Made by a program: the position numbers and the translations under genes. A DNA stretch of 8,735 nucleotides from Flavobacteriales bacterium (GTDB taxonomy: Bacteria > Bacteroidota > Bacteroidia > Flavobacteriales_F > PHOS-HE28), in assembly GCA_016710685.1 (NCBI GenBank), contig JADJVC010000037.1, positions 1 through 8,735 on the forward strand, written 5' to 3'. Under the pieces are notes generated by a model that was given only the letters and a program-made list of their open reading frames with translations, was not told where the DNA came from and searched no databases. This document shows positions 1 through 5,440 of the stretch, piece by piece. Within the stretch, counting starts at the first letter, position 1. Every line of letters begins with the position of its first letter.

Positions 1-70
1 CGAAGGACCTCGATCCTGCGAACAATTCCAGAACGCGGAGAGGAGTGAACCGGCCTAACATCTTGTCCAT
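1..70 (-). CDS. N-terminal piece of the DNA methyltransferase (copy 1, cut by the window edge)
   Basis: This is the same start as at 5440: ATG at 70 with the A/C-rich leader beside it, reading MDKMLGRFTPLRVLELFAGS before the window edge. On the circle it continues into base 5370 of the unit. Confidence 0.8.
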   Translation of the reverse strand, partial: MDKMLGRFTPLRVLELFAGSRSF

Positions 71-139
71 GTTGGTTTGGTTTAGTGTTCAGGCGATCTC
101 TTCCGGGAGACATTAGGATCAATGAATTCCTGCAGGTTT

Positions 140-174
140 GGTAAAGAGAAGCCCCGCGTACGTAACGCGAGGCT
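140..174 (-). terminator. Terminator-like hairpin (possible attenuator) in the methyltransferase leader
   Basis: The transcript strand reads AGCCTCGCGT-TACGT-ACGCGGGGCT, a 10-bp stem with one U-G wobble and a 5-base loop, followed by TCTCTTTACC. It lies between the promoter at 248-279 and the methyltransferase start at 70. It could end a short RNA or act as an attenuator. The copy 2 counterpart at 5513-5546 lacks one C in the stem, probably an error. Confidence 0.5.
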
Positions 175-242
175 CCTGCAGCTTGATCGCCGGTTCGGCC
201 CTTGATACGACTGCCCCACGGTCGTATCTCCATCCTACCCGA
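141..242 (-). ncRNA. Candidate ~100-base leader RNA between promoter and terminator-like hairpin
   Basis: The promoter at 248-279 would start a transcript near 241 that meets the hairpin at 204-228 and then the terminator-like hairpin at 150-174, giving a two-hairpin RNA of about 100 bases with no coding capacity. The same layout is present in copy 2 (about 5512-5614). It may be a separate small RNA or simply the 5' leader of the methyltransferase operon. Confidence 0.3.
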
Positions 243-247
243 TGATG

Positions 248-279
248 CAAACGTATGATCGCCGGATGACACTTGCAAA
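248..279 (-). promoter_or_regulatory. Bacteroidota-type promoter for the methyltransferase operon (copy 1)
   Basis: Identical to the copy 2 element: TTTG (276-279), a 20-base spacer and TACGTTTG (248-255) on the minus strand. Both copies agree across it, so it is not an error. Confidence 0.65.
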
Positions 280-281
280 TG

Positions 282-775
282 TTAGTTGTAGTCGACTGGA
301 TTGTTTAGGTAGCCGTTCACGACCTTGGTATTGCTCAGACCCATGATAGCCCTTGATTTCCGGGATGTCTCTACCTGCCGCCTTCAACTGCCTGATGTAG
401 TTGTACCTGAACAGGTGCGTACTAATGCCCTTATTGCCTACGGTAAGCGATCCATAGGCCACCATCTGACGGAGTGCACTGCGTAGGCGATCGGTAGAAG
501 TGGGAGCGATCCTGTTGACCGAGGCTATCCATTTACGAAATTCGATCGGTAAGTTGACCGCTTCAAATGTGCGGATGGCGTTACCCTTCTCTGCCCGCAT
601 TTCGTAGTAACCCAGCGGGTTCAAGTACCACCTGTGGAGTTGCACGATCTCACCTTCTCGACATCCGGTTACCAACATGGTCTTGAACGCGATCCTGCAG
701 TTGTTGGTATTGTTTGGCGATCGCCACCACTGCTTCGCATGCTTCCGTGATCTTCTCGTTCGATAGTTGTGCCAT
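282..775 (-). CDS. Minimal tyrosine recombinase (copy 1, frameshifted)
   Basis: Same gene as 5655-6149. Copy 1 gives the more natural N-terminus (MAQLSNEKITEACEAVVAIA), then shifts near 695 where two bases are missing beside a GATC, and again near 352 (agccc against agcc), which scrambles the tyrosine end. The catalytic arginine, lysine and HLFR box are conserved, and the leucine after the glycine in the GHSS-like box is present in this copy too. Confidence 0.75.
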
Positions 776-803
776 GATCGCCGGAGTGTTGGTTCGTTGG
801 TAC
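776..803 (-). promoter_or_regulatory. A/C-rich translation leader of the recombinase gene
   Basis: The minus strand carries ACCAACGAACCAACAC followed by TCCGGCGATC before the ATG. Copy 2 (6150-6176) lacks three bases at the start codon (GCCATGATCG against GCCATCG), another discrepancy on a GATC. Confidence 0.5.
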
Positions 804-842
804 TGATCGCCGGGACCTGGGTACGGCGTAACCCTGCAAAGG

Positions 843-887
843 AAAGCCCCCGATCGCCGAGGGACAAGCTCAGCGATTCGGGGGCCT
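843..887 (-). terminator. Intrinsic terminator after the DUF6266-like gene (copy 1)
   Basis: GCCCCCGATCGC (846-857) pairs with GCGATTCGGGGGC (873-885), with one bulged base and a 15-base loop. On the minus strand the stem is followed by TTTCCTTTGC. It begins about 25 bases after the stop at 911 and before the recombinase start at 775. Confidence 0.75.
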
Positions 888-910
888 TGGTGGCCTTACT
901 TGGCCGTGGA

Positions 911-1533
911 TCAGTTGAAGGCGGCTAGCTGGCTATCGCTCACATCGTCGCCTGCGGTGTTCACGAAGAAGGCGTATACCTTGGCCGTGGAAGCTACGAT
1001 ATCGGCGGGGCATGTGATCGTGTACGAGGCGGCAGACCTTTGCGTGGTGGTGGCGATGTACGCAACGGCAGAGCCATCTGCGTTTACTAGCATGACGTGC
1101 AATACGTCGGAGGCTGCTGCTCCCGGCTGCCCGCTGTTGTCGTCCCAGGTGGTATCGACGAGCTGGCCTGACGCTGATTCACGCACGAAGCTCGAAACAC
1201 CCAAAAGGGTGCCTGGCGAACTTCAGGGCGTTTACGGTGATCGCCGCGATTGTGCCGTTGTCCGTGGTGGCCGTGGCAAAGTTCTCCTTCAGGAACGCGC
1301 CCATTGGTGGTGCCGTTTGATATCGAACGAAGCCAAGACGGATTCCTGGAGCACTTCACGCATGAGGAGGGTTCGAGGCCATGCGACGGCGGATCGCTTG
1401 CTGGCGGGGAGTTGGGGTTCGCCACCGAAAGGGGCTTGCTGCGCATCACCTTTACTTGCTTCCATACGCTGAAGATCATGCCTCCGGCCTGATTGATCGC
1501 CTGACCGATGATGGGGTTCTGTACTCTTGCCAT
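911..1533 (-). CDS. DUF6266-like protein, candidate structural protein (copy 1, frameshifted)
   Basis: About 207 residues when both copies are combined. The N-terminus MARVQNPIIGQAINQAGGM continues FSVWKQVKVMRSKP, matching the N-terminal signature I associate with DUF6266 proteins of Bacteroidota (NPIIG, AGGM, a W-K and an MRSKP-like end). Residues ~45-90 are helical (AQQAIRRRMALIASLMREVL), and the rest is beta-rich, with alternating hydrophobic strands (DVLHVMLVNADGSAVAYIA, AKVYAFFVNTAGDDVSDS). Copy 1 loses a GATC near 1372 and two bases near 1214, but keeps KENFATATTDNGTIAAITV in frame where copy 2 shifts. The gene stands alone after the structured region and is followed by a good terminator. 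The family's function is not established to my knowledge. Isolation, a beta-rich C-terminus and the lack of any other capsid candidate make a virion role plausible. Confidence 0.75.
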
Positions 1534-1556
1534 TGTAGGGGGGTGTGTTGGTTAGG
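1534..1556 (-). promoter_or_regulatory. A/C-rich translation leader of the DUF6266-like gene
   Basis: The minus strand reads CCTAACCAACACA followed by a C-run and TACA before the ATG. It is the same in copy 2 (6913-6935). No Shine-Dalgarno sequence is present. Confidence 0.55.
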
Positions 1557-1715
1557 CCACGAAGGTATGACAAGATCGCGGGTTCCTGACACGTTGTCCT
1601 GTTTGGGGTGCTGGCCATGACCTGGGGAGGTACCGCAGGGGCATTGATCTCGAGTGTCCACTAAGCCGGCCTGACCGATTTGCCTGTTTCGAGCGGTAGG
1701 ACATGACTAGGCGTT

Positions 1716-1740
1716 GGGTGGGACTGGGTCCAGTCCACCC
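1716..1740. other. Hairpin 1 of the intergenic region
   Basis: GGGTGGGACTGG (1716-1727) pairs with CCAGTCCACCC (1730-1740) with one bulged G and a 2-base loop. Copy 2 keeps the core ACTGG/CCAGT. Confidence 0.55.
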
Positions 1741-1826
1741 GACGGTGCCTTAGACCAACTTTGCCGGGGCTCTGGCGCATTATCGACCGTCCACCTTCCG
1801 GGTAGTCCATGGGCTTGAAATTACGA

Positions 1827-1869
1827 GCCCTCAGCGCGCCGTGTGCATTCAACACGGCGCGCTGTGGGC
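1827..1869. other. Hairpin 2, 13-bp perfect stem extended to 17 bp
   Basis: CAGCGCGCCGTGT (1832-1844) and ACACGGCGCGCTG (1852-1864) form a perfect 13-bp stem with loop GCATTCA. Beyond a T-T mismatch, GCCC/GGGC adds 4 bp. It has no U-run on either strand, so it is not a terminator. It is a good candidate packaging or complementary-strand priming hairpin. Confidence 0.7.
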
Positions 1870-1965
1870 CTGCTGGCGGACTGCGATCTATGGAAAGGCA
1901 CTGATCAACCCGACCGCCAGCTCCGCAGATGACCGGCATTTGAATTGCGCAATGTGCGGCACCGA

Positions 1966-2009
1966 TCCGCCTACCGGTCCGCCTACCACCAAGGAGTACC
2001 ACCAAGGAG
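1966..2009. repeat. Iteron-like direct repeats
   Basis: TCCGCCTACC occurs at 1966-1975 and 1978-1987. It runs into two tandem copies of the 13-mer TACCACCAAGGAG (1984-1996 and 1997-2009), with a partial third (TACC). The same array is at 7334-7377 in copy 2, so it is not an artefact. Short direct repeats beside hairpins are typical binding sites for a replication initiator. Confidence 0.6.
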
Positions 2010-2049
2010 TACCTAGAAGCAAGTAGAGCGAAGCGGAGCGCGCAAGCCC

Positions 2050-2115
2050 ACCCACCCCGGTAGGGGTGCTGGGGTGGCGGGGCTGCCGGGGCAGCCACCC
2101 CAGTGACGGGTGGGT
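2050..2115. other. Hairpin 3, nested stem-loops
   Basis: The outer arms ACCCACCC (2050-2057) and GGGTGGGT (2108-2115) enclose an inner 10-bp stem CTGGGGTGGC (2069-2078) / GCCACCCCAG (2094-2103). An alternative 7-bp stem GGCTGCC/GGCAGCC lies at 2081-2096. The region can fold in more than one way. Confidence 0.6.
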
Positions 2116-2123
2116 GTATGATA

Positions 2124-2172
2124 GGTACCCGCGCGACCTTATGACGCCCCGGCATAAACCCGCGCGGGTACC
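2124..2172. other. Hairpin 4, 12-bp inverted repeat
   Basis: GGTACCCGCGCG (2124-2135) and CGCGCGGGTACC (2161-2172) are perfect complements. Copy 2 (7493-7546) has an inner stem as well: TTTATG pairs with CATAAA and GCCCCG lies next to CGGGGC. The whole element probably folds as one long hairpin, with part of the inner stem lost from copy 1 by error. Confidence 0.65.
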
Positions 2173-2183
2173 GGATGAGGGCG

Positions 2184-2260
2184 CTTGGCTTGCCTAGTCG
2201 GCGCACTGGTTCGCGCGGCGATCTTCTCGCCGCGCCCCAGTGCGCCGCAGGCAAGACAAG
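2184..2260. other. Hairpin 5, long cruciform of about 29 bp
   Basis: Paired arms from outside in: CTTG/CAAG, TTGCCT/AGGCAA, GGCGCACTGG (2200-2209)/CCAGTGCGCC (2237-2246), and GCGCGGCGA (2213-2221)/TCGCCGCGC (2227-2235), with a 5-base loop TCTTC and short bulges. It is identical in copy 2 (7559-7635), so it is the most reliable structure in the region and a strong candidate for an origin or packaging signal. Confidence 0.75.
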
Positions 2261-2288
2261 TGACCGAATGCCGAATGGAGGAATGGGG

Positions 2289-2315
2289 CCCTTTTTTTGT
2301 GCATTTAACAAGGGG
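2289..2315. other. Hairpin 6, A/T-containing stem
   Basis: CCCTTTTT(G) pairs with (C)AAAAGGG around the loop TGCATTTAA, clearest in copy 2 (7665-7690). Copy 1 has a longer T-run and fewer A, typical homopolymer errors. No U-run follows the stem in either direction. Confidence 0.45.
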
Positions 2316-2434
2316 AAACACGCGTCACCTTCTTAGGTGCCGCATCTAAATGGACCGGGGACCAGCGCATGGGCCCAGCGGGTTCGGCGGGGCGGGGGGG
2401 TGTCTTAATCGTGTTACATTCCTTATCCGAAATG

Positions 2435-2460
2435 AACAACGGGGGCCTTGGCCCTTTGTT
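2435..2460 (-). terminator. Possible terminator after the holin-like gene
   Basis: On the minus strand AACAA-AGGGCC-AA-GGCCCCCG-TTGTT folds on itself (about 10 bp with small mismatches), starting about 20 bases past the stop at 2481. The tail (CATTTCGG) is not clearly U-rich, and copy 2 (7814-7840) is partly degraded, so this is tentative. Confidence 0.4.
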
Positions 2461-2480
2461 GCATGTTCGGCGCGAAACCC

Positions 2481-2783
2481 TTACGCACCGAACAGTATGC
2501 GTGAAAGTATCCACACAACATCGTCCCACGTGGCATCACCCCATAACCTCGCAGCCGCTAGCCCTATCATCAGGATCACCGTTGCCGCACTGCTCAATGC
2601 TCGCGCCGCTGGTTGCACTACTTCACCGGGCTTCGCTTGTATCGCCGCGTTCACCGATGGACCTACGAAAGGGATCCCGTCAATAGCACCCCTCAGAACA
2701 CCGCGCCAAAGCTTACCGATCACCGTCCTTCCCGGCCCAAAGATCCCCGGCCTGCCGTCTGCCTTGTTGTTGTTGGTTTCCAT
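2481..2783 (-). CDS. Small membrane protein, probable holin (copy 1, intact)
   Basis: 100 residues, METNNNKADG to WILSRILFGA. The N-terminus is polar; residues ~17-45 form a glycine-rich amphipathic stretch (KLWRGVLRGAIDGIPFVG); residues ~62-80 (ALSSAATVILMIGLAAARL) form one clear membrane helix; and the tail (WDDVVWILSRIL) is amphipathic. The size, single helix and position right after the M15 endolysin suggest a holin that lets the endolysin reach the cell wall. Holins share little sequence, so this is inference from topology and context. The leader AACCAACACACACATCAGCG sits before the start, and TATATTTG, a Bacteroidota -7-like element, lies just upstream. It is the last gene before the structured intergenic region. 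Confidence 0.7.
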   Translation of the reverse strand: METNNNKADGRPGIFGPGRTVIGKLWRGVLRGAIDGIPFVGPSVNAAIQAKPGEVVQPAARALSSAATVILMIGLAAARLWGDATWDDVVWILSRILFGA

Positions 2784-2803
2784 CGCTGATGTGTGTGTTG
2801 GTT
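2784..2803 (-). promoter_or_regulatory. A/C-rich translation leader of the holin-like gene
   Basis: The minus strand reads AACCAACACACACATCAGCG before the ATG and is identical in copy 2 (8164-8183). Confidence 0.55.
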
Positions 2804-2810
2804 GATCGCC

Positions 2811-2818
2811 AAATATAG
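2811..2818 (-). promoter_or_regulatory. Possible -7 element (TATATTTG) before the holin-like gene
   Basis: The minus strand reads TATATTTG, matching TAnnTTTG, 28 bases before the holin-like start. It is also present in copy 2 (8191-8198). No TTG-type -33 element is found at the right distance, so it may be weak or chance. Confidence 0.3.
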
Positions 2819-2837
2819 CCGCTCCTTCCGTTACGCC

Positions 2838-3309
2838 TCACAGCCTTGTCTCCGGTAGCCATGACCTGAATTTCCAGTCTCCTCGCCTGTTAGGTGCCTC
2901 GTACAATTGCCTCCGATCGCAAAGCTGCCCATCATGATCGCCGTAGTCCGCATGTATAAACCTTTCCAATGGGTACCAACATATACGCCGCCATTGTCCC
3001 TCCTCGATCAGCCAGTCCAGCTCAGTAGCCACGTCAATTCCATCGAACCGTACTAGATCTACCGCCCCACGTGTTCCCGCTCGGAACGTATGTAAAGACA
3101 TCCCCGAACGCCTTTATCCTCTCCCATTCCACCGGCCTGTAACACGAGCCCCGACTCGGCACCAATGCGATCCCTGTTGCGTGGAAGTGCGTTAGCAATG
3201 GCCTGATATGGTACCGCTCGATCACCTCCCATATTGCGGGTTCTGGCCGTGTCTGATCGATTGCCCACTTGGTTGGCTCCGTGTAGATCGCTGGTTCCTT
3301 GCTCGTCAT
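2838..3309 (-). CDS. Peptidase M15-like endolysin (copy 1, one frameshift)
   Basis: About 157 residues after correcting the C-run near 3109 (copy 1 has two C where copy 2 has four). Start MTSKEPAIY at 3309, stop TGA at 2838. The zinc-site pattern of the M15 DD/LD-carboxypeptidase group is clear: a SCYRPVEW segment (~55-62, the usual S-x-YR region), SLHTFRAGTRGAVDL with H74 and D85 as metal ligands, and FIHADYG with H120 as the third ligand. These enzymes cut peptide cross-links in peptidoglycan; in a phage they serve for lysis or entry. No signal peptide is visible, so export probably depends on the holin-like protein encoded 55 bases downstream. The start overlaps the end of the replication initiator. 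M15 peptidases are common lysis enzymes in small phages of Bacteroidota. Confidence 0.85.
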
Positions 3310-4171
3310 AGTCTCTCAATTGTGCCATGAGTAGCCGCCAAACGTATGGATAGTTCCGCTTAGTGATCGCTTGTGTCTGCAGCCTCGTCACACGTACTTC
3401 ATGATCGAGTGATTCCCATTTGTGGCCGTTGTTGTTTAGTTCGCTGATCGCTTTGTGCAAGTCGTAGTCCGCTTCTATTTCGTTGGTGCTGATCGACCTG
3501 GGCCCTGTTACACTTCTACTACCGGACCATAACCGCCCACTGATCGTCCCGCTCTTCAATGCTTTGCCCAGGTACTTCGCTGCGTATGCCTTGGAACCGT
3601 TGTAACTCTTGCATTTCTCGATCTCGGTGGCTGGCCTGTTCCCTTTGGTTGTCATGTCTACGATCCCCGAATTCTCACAAGCCCTGATCCACGCATCCCT
3701 CACGCGCTGCTTATCCATGAAGGTGTTGACGATCGCGTGGAAATGGATCTCCCCGCGTTCCTGTAACTCCGCCGTCCATACGTAGTCCTTCAAGCCCATT
3801 CGATTCCTGCAGTATGTAAAGAACGGATCCAGAACCTTGTTCTTGATCGCCTTATGATCCGCGGTTGCCACACCGGGGAGCGTCAACGTTAGGAAGCCTT
3901 GCCGAAACTTCATGCTCTTGCCTTCACCGTACTTCACTTTCACGTTGCGCGATCTGATCCATAGCCATCCTACACCCTGCCAATACCTACCGATCACTCT
4001 TGCCCTGTTCCTGCGCTCTCGCTCCTCCGTTGTGGGCGGATTGATCCTTGGTTTGTTGCTCTTCGATCTCCGGCCTGATATGATCCAGTGAGCTGGTACT
4101 TGGTACGCTACTGCTCTCGATGGACTGATCGTCAAACCTTGGACGTTCTGATCGGGGAAACTGGGTTGCAT
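3059..4171 (-). CDS. Rolling-circle replication initiator, HUH endonuclease with two tyrosines (phiX174 gpA / Microviridae-type)
   Basis: This protein should nick the double-stranded replicative form at the origin, stay covalently bound to the 5' end and start rolling-circle replication. Counting from ATG 4171: a basic N-terminus (residues ~33-62), motif 1 FLTLTLP (93-99), motif 2 IHFHAIVN with the metal-binding His-x-His pair (H143, H145), and motif 3 YAAKYLGKAL (196-205) with tyrosines Y196 and Y200. The Y-xxx-Y spacing followed by lysine-rich sequence resembles YVAKYVNK in phiX174 gpA. No helicase domain is present. The frame stays open to 3059, but the last ~80 residues overlap the M15 gene in another frame and look like shadow sequence. 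The true C-terminus probably lies near 3290-3330, with a missed frameshift. The start is uncertain: no A/C-rich leader precedes it, and it lies inside the end of the upstream frame. Confidence 0.85.
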   Translation of the reverse strand: MQPSFPDQNVQGLTISPSRAVAYQVPAHWIISGRRSKSNKPRINPPTTEERERRNRARVIGRYWQGVGWLWIRSRNVKVKYGEGKSMKFRQGFLTLTLPGVATADHKAIKNKVLDPFFTYCRNRMGLKDYVWTAELQERGEIHFHAIVNTFMDKQRVRDAWIRACENSGIVDMTTKGNRPATEIEKCKSYNGSKAYAAKYLGKALKSGTISGRLWSGSRSVTGPRSISTNEIEADYDLHKAISELNNNGHKWESLDHEVRVTRLQTQAITKRNYPYVWRLLMAQLRDYDEQGTSDLHGANQVGNRSDTARTRNMGGDRAVPYQAIANALPRNRDRIGAESGLVLQAGGMGEDKGVRGCLYIRSEREHVGR

Positions 4172-4500
4172 TGGGGATCGTGCGTATGAATAATGGACTG
4201 TGTGACAAGCGCGCGCGCGCCTATGGGCGCACAGTGGGTACCCCGAAGCGCTATCCAGTAGCCCTCCATTTGGGCATGTAAGGCGTTTACGATCGCTACC
4301 GGGTCCGGATCCCCAGTGCCACCGATCGAGGGGCTTAGACGCGCTCTATTCATCACTTCAAGGAAGTACCACATTTCCCGGATCGACATTGTCATCTGTA
4401 CCCGATCCTCCAAGTTACCACCGGTACCGCTGATCTGAAGTGTGGTACACTGGTCGAAAGGGTCGATCGTGCTGCTTGGTGTTGTTGGTTCTTTGGACAT
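4132..4500 (-). CDS. Hypothetical protein upstream of the replication initiator
   Basis: About 122 residues, starting MSKEPTTPSSTIDPFDQ at 4500 after an A/C-rich leader (CACAACACACA). The frame is also open upstream to 4569, but the leader and the spacing from the preceding stop favour 4500. Residues ~36-80 (MTMSIREMWYFLEVMNRA and PVAIVNALHAQMEGYWIAL) look like a compact helical domain. After that the frame crosses a (GC)n run at 4210-4219, a likely indel site, so the last ~30 residues are doubtful. The frame overlaps the initiator start at 4171 by about 40 bases, which suggests translational coupling if both are correct. I recognise no family. By position it could be a replication accessory or regulatory protein. 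Confidence 0.55.
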   Translation of the reverse strand: MSKEPTTPSSTIDPFDQCTTLQISGTGGNLEDRVQMTMSIREMWYFLEVMNRARLSPSIGGTGDPDPVAIVNALHAQMEGYWIALRGTHCAPIGARALVTQSIIHTHDPQCNPVSPIRTSKV

Positions 4501-4518
4501 TGTGTGTTGTGAATTGGT
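4501..4518 (-). promoter_or_regulatory. A/C-rich translation leader of the 4500 gene
   Basis: The minus strand reads ATCACCAATTCACAACACACA before the ATG. There is no G in the last 20 bases and no Shine-Dalgarno sequence. Confidence 0.45.
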
Positions 4519-4520
4519 GA

Positions 4521-4736
4521 TCATGTGGTTTGTAGGCGTTCGATCGTAAGTAAGTCGGCAGGGTTCCACCTGCGGGATGGATTCTCCGGGCTGTCACATT
4601 CGATGTATACGTATCCGTTCACGATCTCGACTGACTCCACGGTTAGGATCTCCGCTTGAAGTATAATACGATCGCCCTTCCAGACTGTCTCGGCATGCGC
4701 TACGATCTCCGGGCCATACTTGGGTGTTGTGTCCAT
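4521..4736 (-). CDS. Hypothetical 71-residue protein
   Basis: This ORF starts with MDTTPKYGPEI and ends ERLQTT. I do not recognise a family. The composition is ordinary for a soluble globular protein: charged, with alternating hydrophobic stretches (RIILQAEILTVESVEIV, YVYIECD) that suggest a small beta-barrel or SH3-like fold. No membrane segment or signal peptide is visible. It begins 16 bases past the methyltransferase stop, is preceded by ACCAACACCAACACCA, and is followed 20 bases later by the next gene, so it sits in an operon between methyltransferase and replication genes. A DNA-binding or small regulatory role is possible but not shown. The clean start, leader and compact spacing support a real gene. 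Confidence 0.65.
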   Translation of the reverse strand: MDTTPKYGPEIVAHAETVWKGDRIILQAEILTVESVEIVNGYVYIECDSPENPSRRWNPADLLTIERLQTT

Positions 4737-4755
4737 TGGTGTTGGTGTTGGTTAA
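4737..4755 (-). promoter_or_regulatory. A/C-rich translation leader of the 71-residue gene
   Basis: The minus strand reads TTAACCAACACCAACACCA before the ATG, with CCAACA repeats and no Shine-Dalgarno sequence. It begins in the methyltransferase stop codon. Confidence 0.5.
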
Positions 4756-5440
4756 CGTGGTTTAACGGTACGATCGATCACCGACTGCACGAATGCTGGC
4801 GGGTAGATCGACCTGGTGTAAGGATCGCGAGCACCTTGGGTGCCGCCTTGATGCTGGCCTAGCGCTTTGCGCTTGGCGTAGGATCGTGCTTGCTTGTCGT
4901 GGTGGCAATGCCGGTTTCCGTTGTAACACTGTGGACGTGGCTCCCATCCATTTGGCCGCATAAGACGCGGAACATATTCGACCATAGGTCTGTTGGCTTG
5001 GCCTGCGATCACCGTACCTGCAGTACCATATGGTTCTCCTTGGCCGATCGCGCATGAATGGCTGATGACGTAACAGGCCGACCGGGTTCTCGATCATGTA
5101 ATCGCACCCGAAGTGATCAACCCATTCCAACGTCTTCTGCACCAACTGATCGCCAATGTGGGCTGCTTGACTGATCGCTCGACCTTCTATCCCGTGGTAC
5201 CATCCCCGCAATACTGTAACTCGTACAAGGCACACCGGCAACGCATCAGCGTAGGCACCACGGAAGATCACTGAACACCATATCGCGAAAGTCTCCCACA
5301 TGATCGATCCCCTCGAATGGTTCTAGATCGCAGGAAAATACCGGGATGCCGTTCTGATCGCAAACCTTACCGAAGGACCTCGATCCTGCGAACAATTCCA
5401 GAACGCGGAGAGGAGTGAACCGGCCTAACATCTTGTCCAT
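4752..5440 (-). CDS. C5-type DNA (cytosine) methyltransferase, broken by apparent sequencing frameshifts
   Basis: About 229 residues, recovered from three frames. Frame one gives the start MDKM at 5440 and the SAM-binding motif VLELFAGSRS (residues ~13-22), followed by VFSCDLEPFEGIDHVGDF. Near 5215-5260 the frame shifts; adding one C restores PCTSYSIAG, which fits the motif IV (PCx) catalytic cysteine. Frame two carries the IENP motif (~116-119), a motif VI counterpart, then FMRDRPRRTIWYCRYG. Frame three gives GWEPRPQCYNGNRHCHH, a GTQG segment and the C-terminus ending in TAA at 4752. The motif order matches a small phage-encoded family usually annotated as DNA cytosine methyltransferase. It would methylate DNA using S-adenosylmethionine; its target is unknown, with GATC a candidate. 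The gene is first after the promoter at 5621-5652. Its start is set by the A/C-rich leader directly upstream; an in-frame ATG at 5485 exists but would place the 5460-5478 hairpin inside the gene. Confidence 0.8.

Larger units (their letters stand above)
1534..2480. other. Structured non-coding region, candidate replication origin and packaging signal (copy 1)
   Basis: About 950 bp (18% of the circle) with no believable gene. It holds at least six hairpins, a 13-base tandem repeat, a 10-base direct repeat and G-runs, listed separately. Open frames here (such as minus 1661-2311) are proline-, arginine- and glycine-rich by-products of high GC and differ between copies. In single-stranded DNA phages such a region typically carries the replication origins and the packaging hairpin, and the HUH initiator needs an origin somewhere on this circle. 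The exact nick site cannot be named. Confidence 0.65.
1..5370. repeat. First full unit of a ~5.37-kb circular element
   Basis: The sequence starting at base 1 (cgaaggacctcgatcctgcg) recurs at 5371 and stays collinear to the end of the window, so this is one complete unit of a circle opened inside the methyltransferase gene. The offset between copies drifts between about 5370 and 5380 because of small indels. Bases from about 3359 to 5370 are seen only once, so frameshifts there (methyltransferase, replication initiator) cannot be corrected from the second copy. Confidence 0.93.

Noticed and set aside
717..727. GGCGATCGCC resembling the cyanobacterial HIP1 palindrome
   Set aside because: The full 8-10-base palindrome is rare here. 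The enriched unit is GATC in many contexts, and promoter and protein families point to Bacteroidota.
1966..2009. Possible CRISPR array
   Set aside because: Only two tandem 13-base units with no spacers and no cas genes.
1661..2311. 216-residue open frame on the minus strand through the intergenic region
   Set aside because: The translation is arginine-, proline- and glycine-rich, spans all the major hairpins, has no domain, and is not preserved in copy 2. It is open only because of high GC.
2350..2805. Plus-strand open frames opposite the holin-like gene, and similar ones at 900-1472 and 6622-7074
   Set aside because: They are antisense shadows of convincing minus-strand genes, with no leader motif and no recognisable domain.
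3339..3346. TACGTTTG on the minus strand as a promoter for the endolysin gene
   Set aside because: It lies within initiator codons (YPYVW) and has no TTTG at the right distance upstream.
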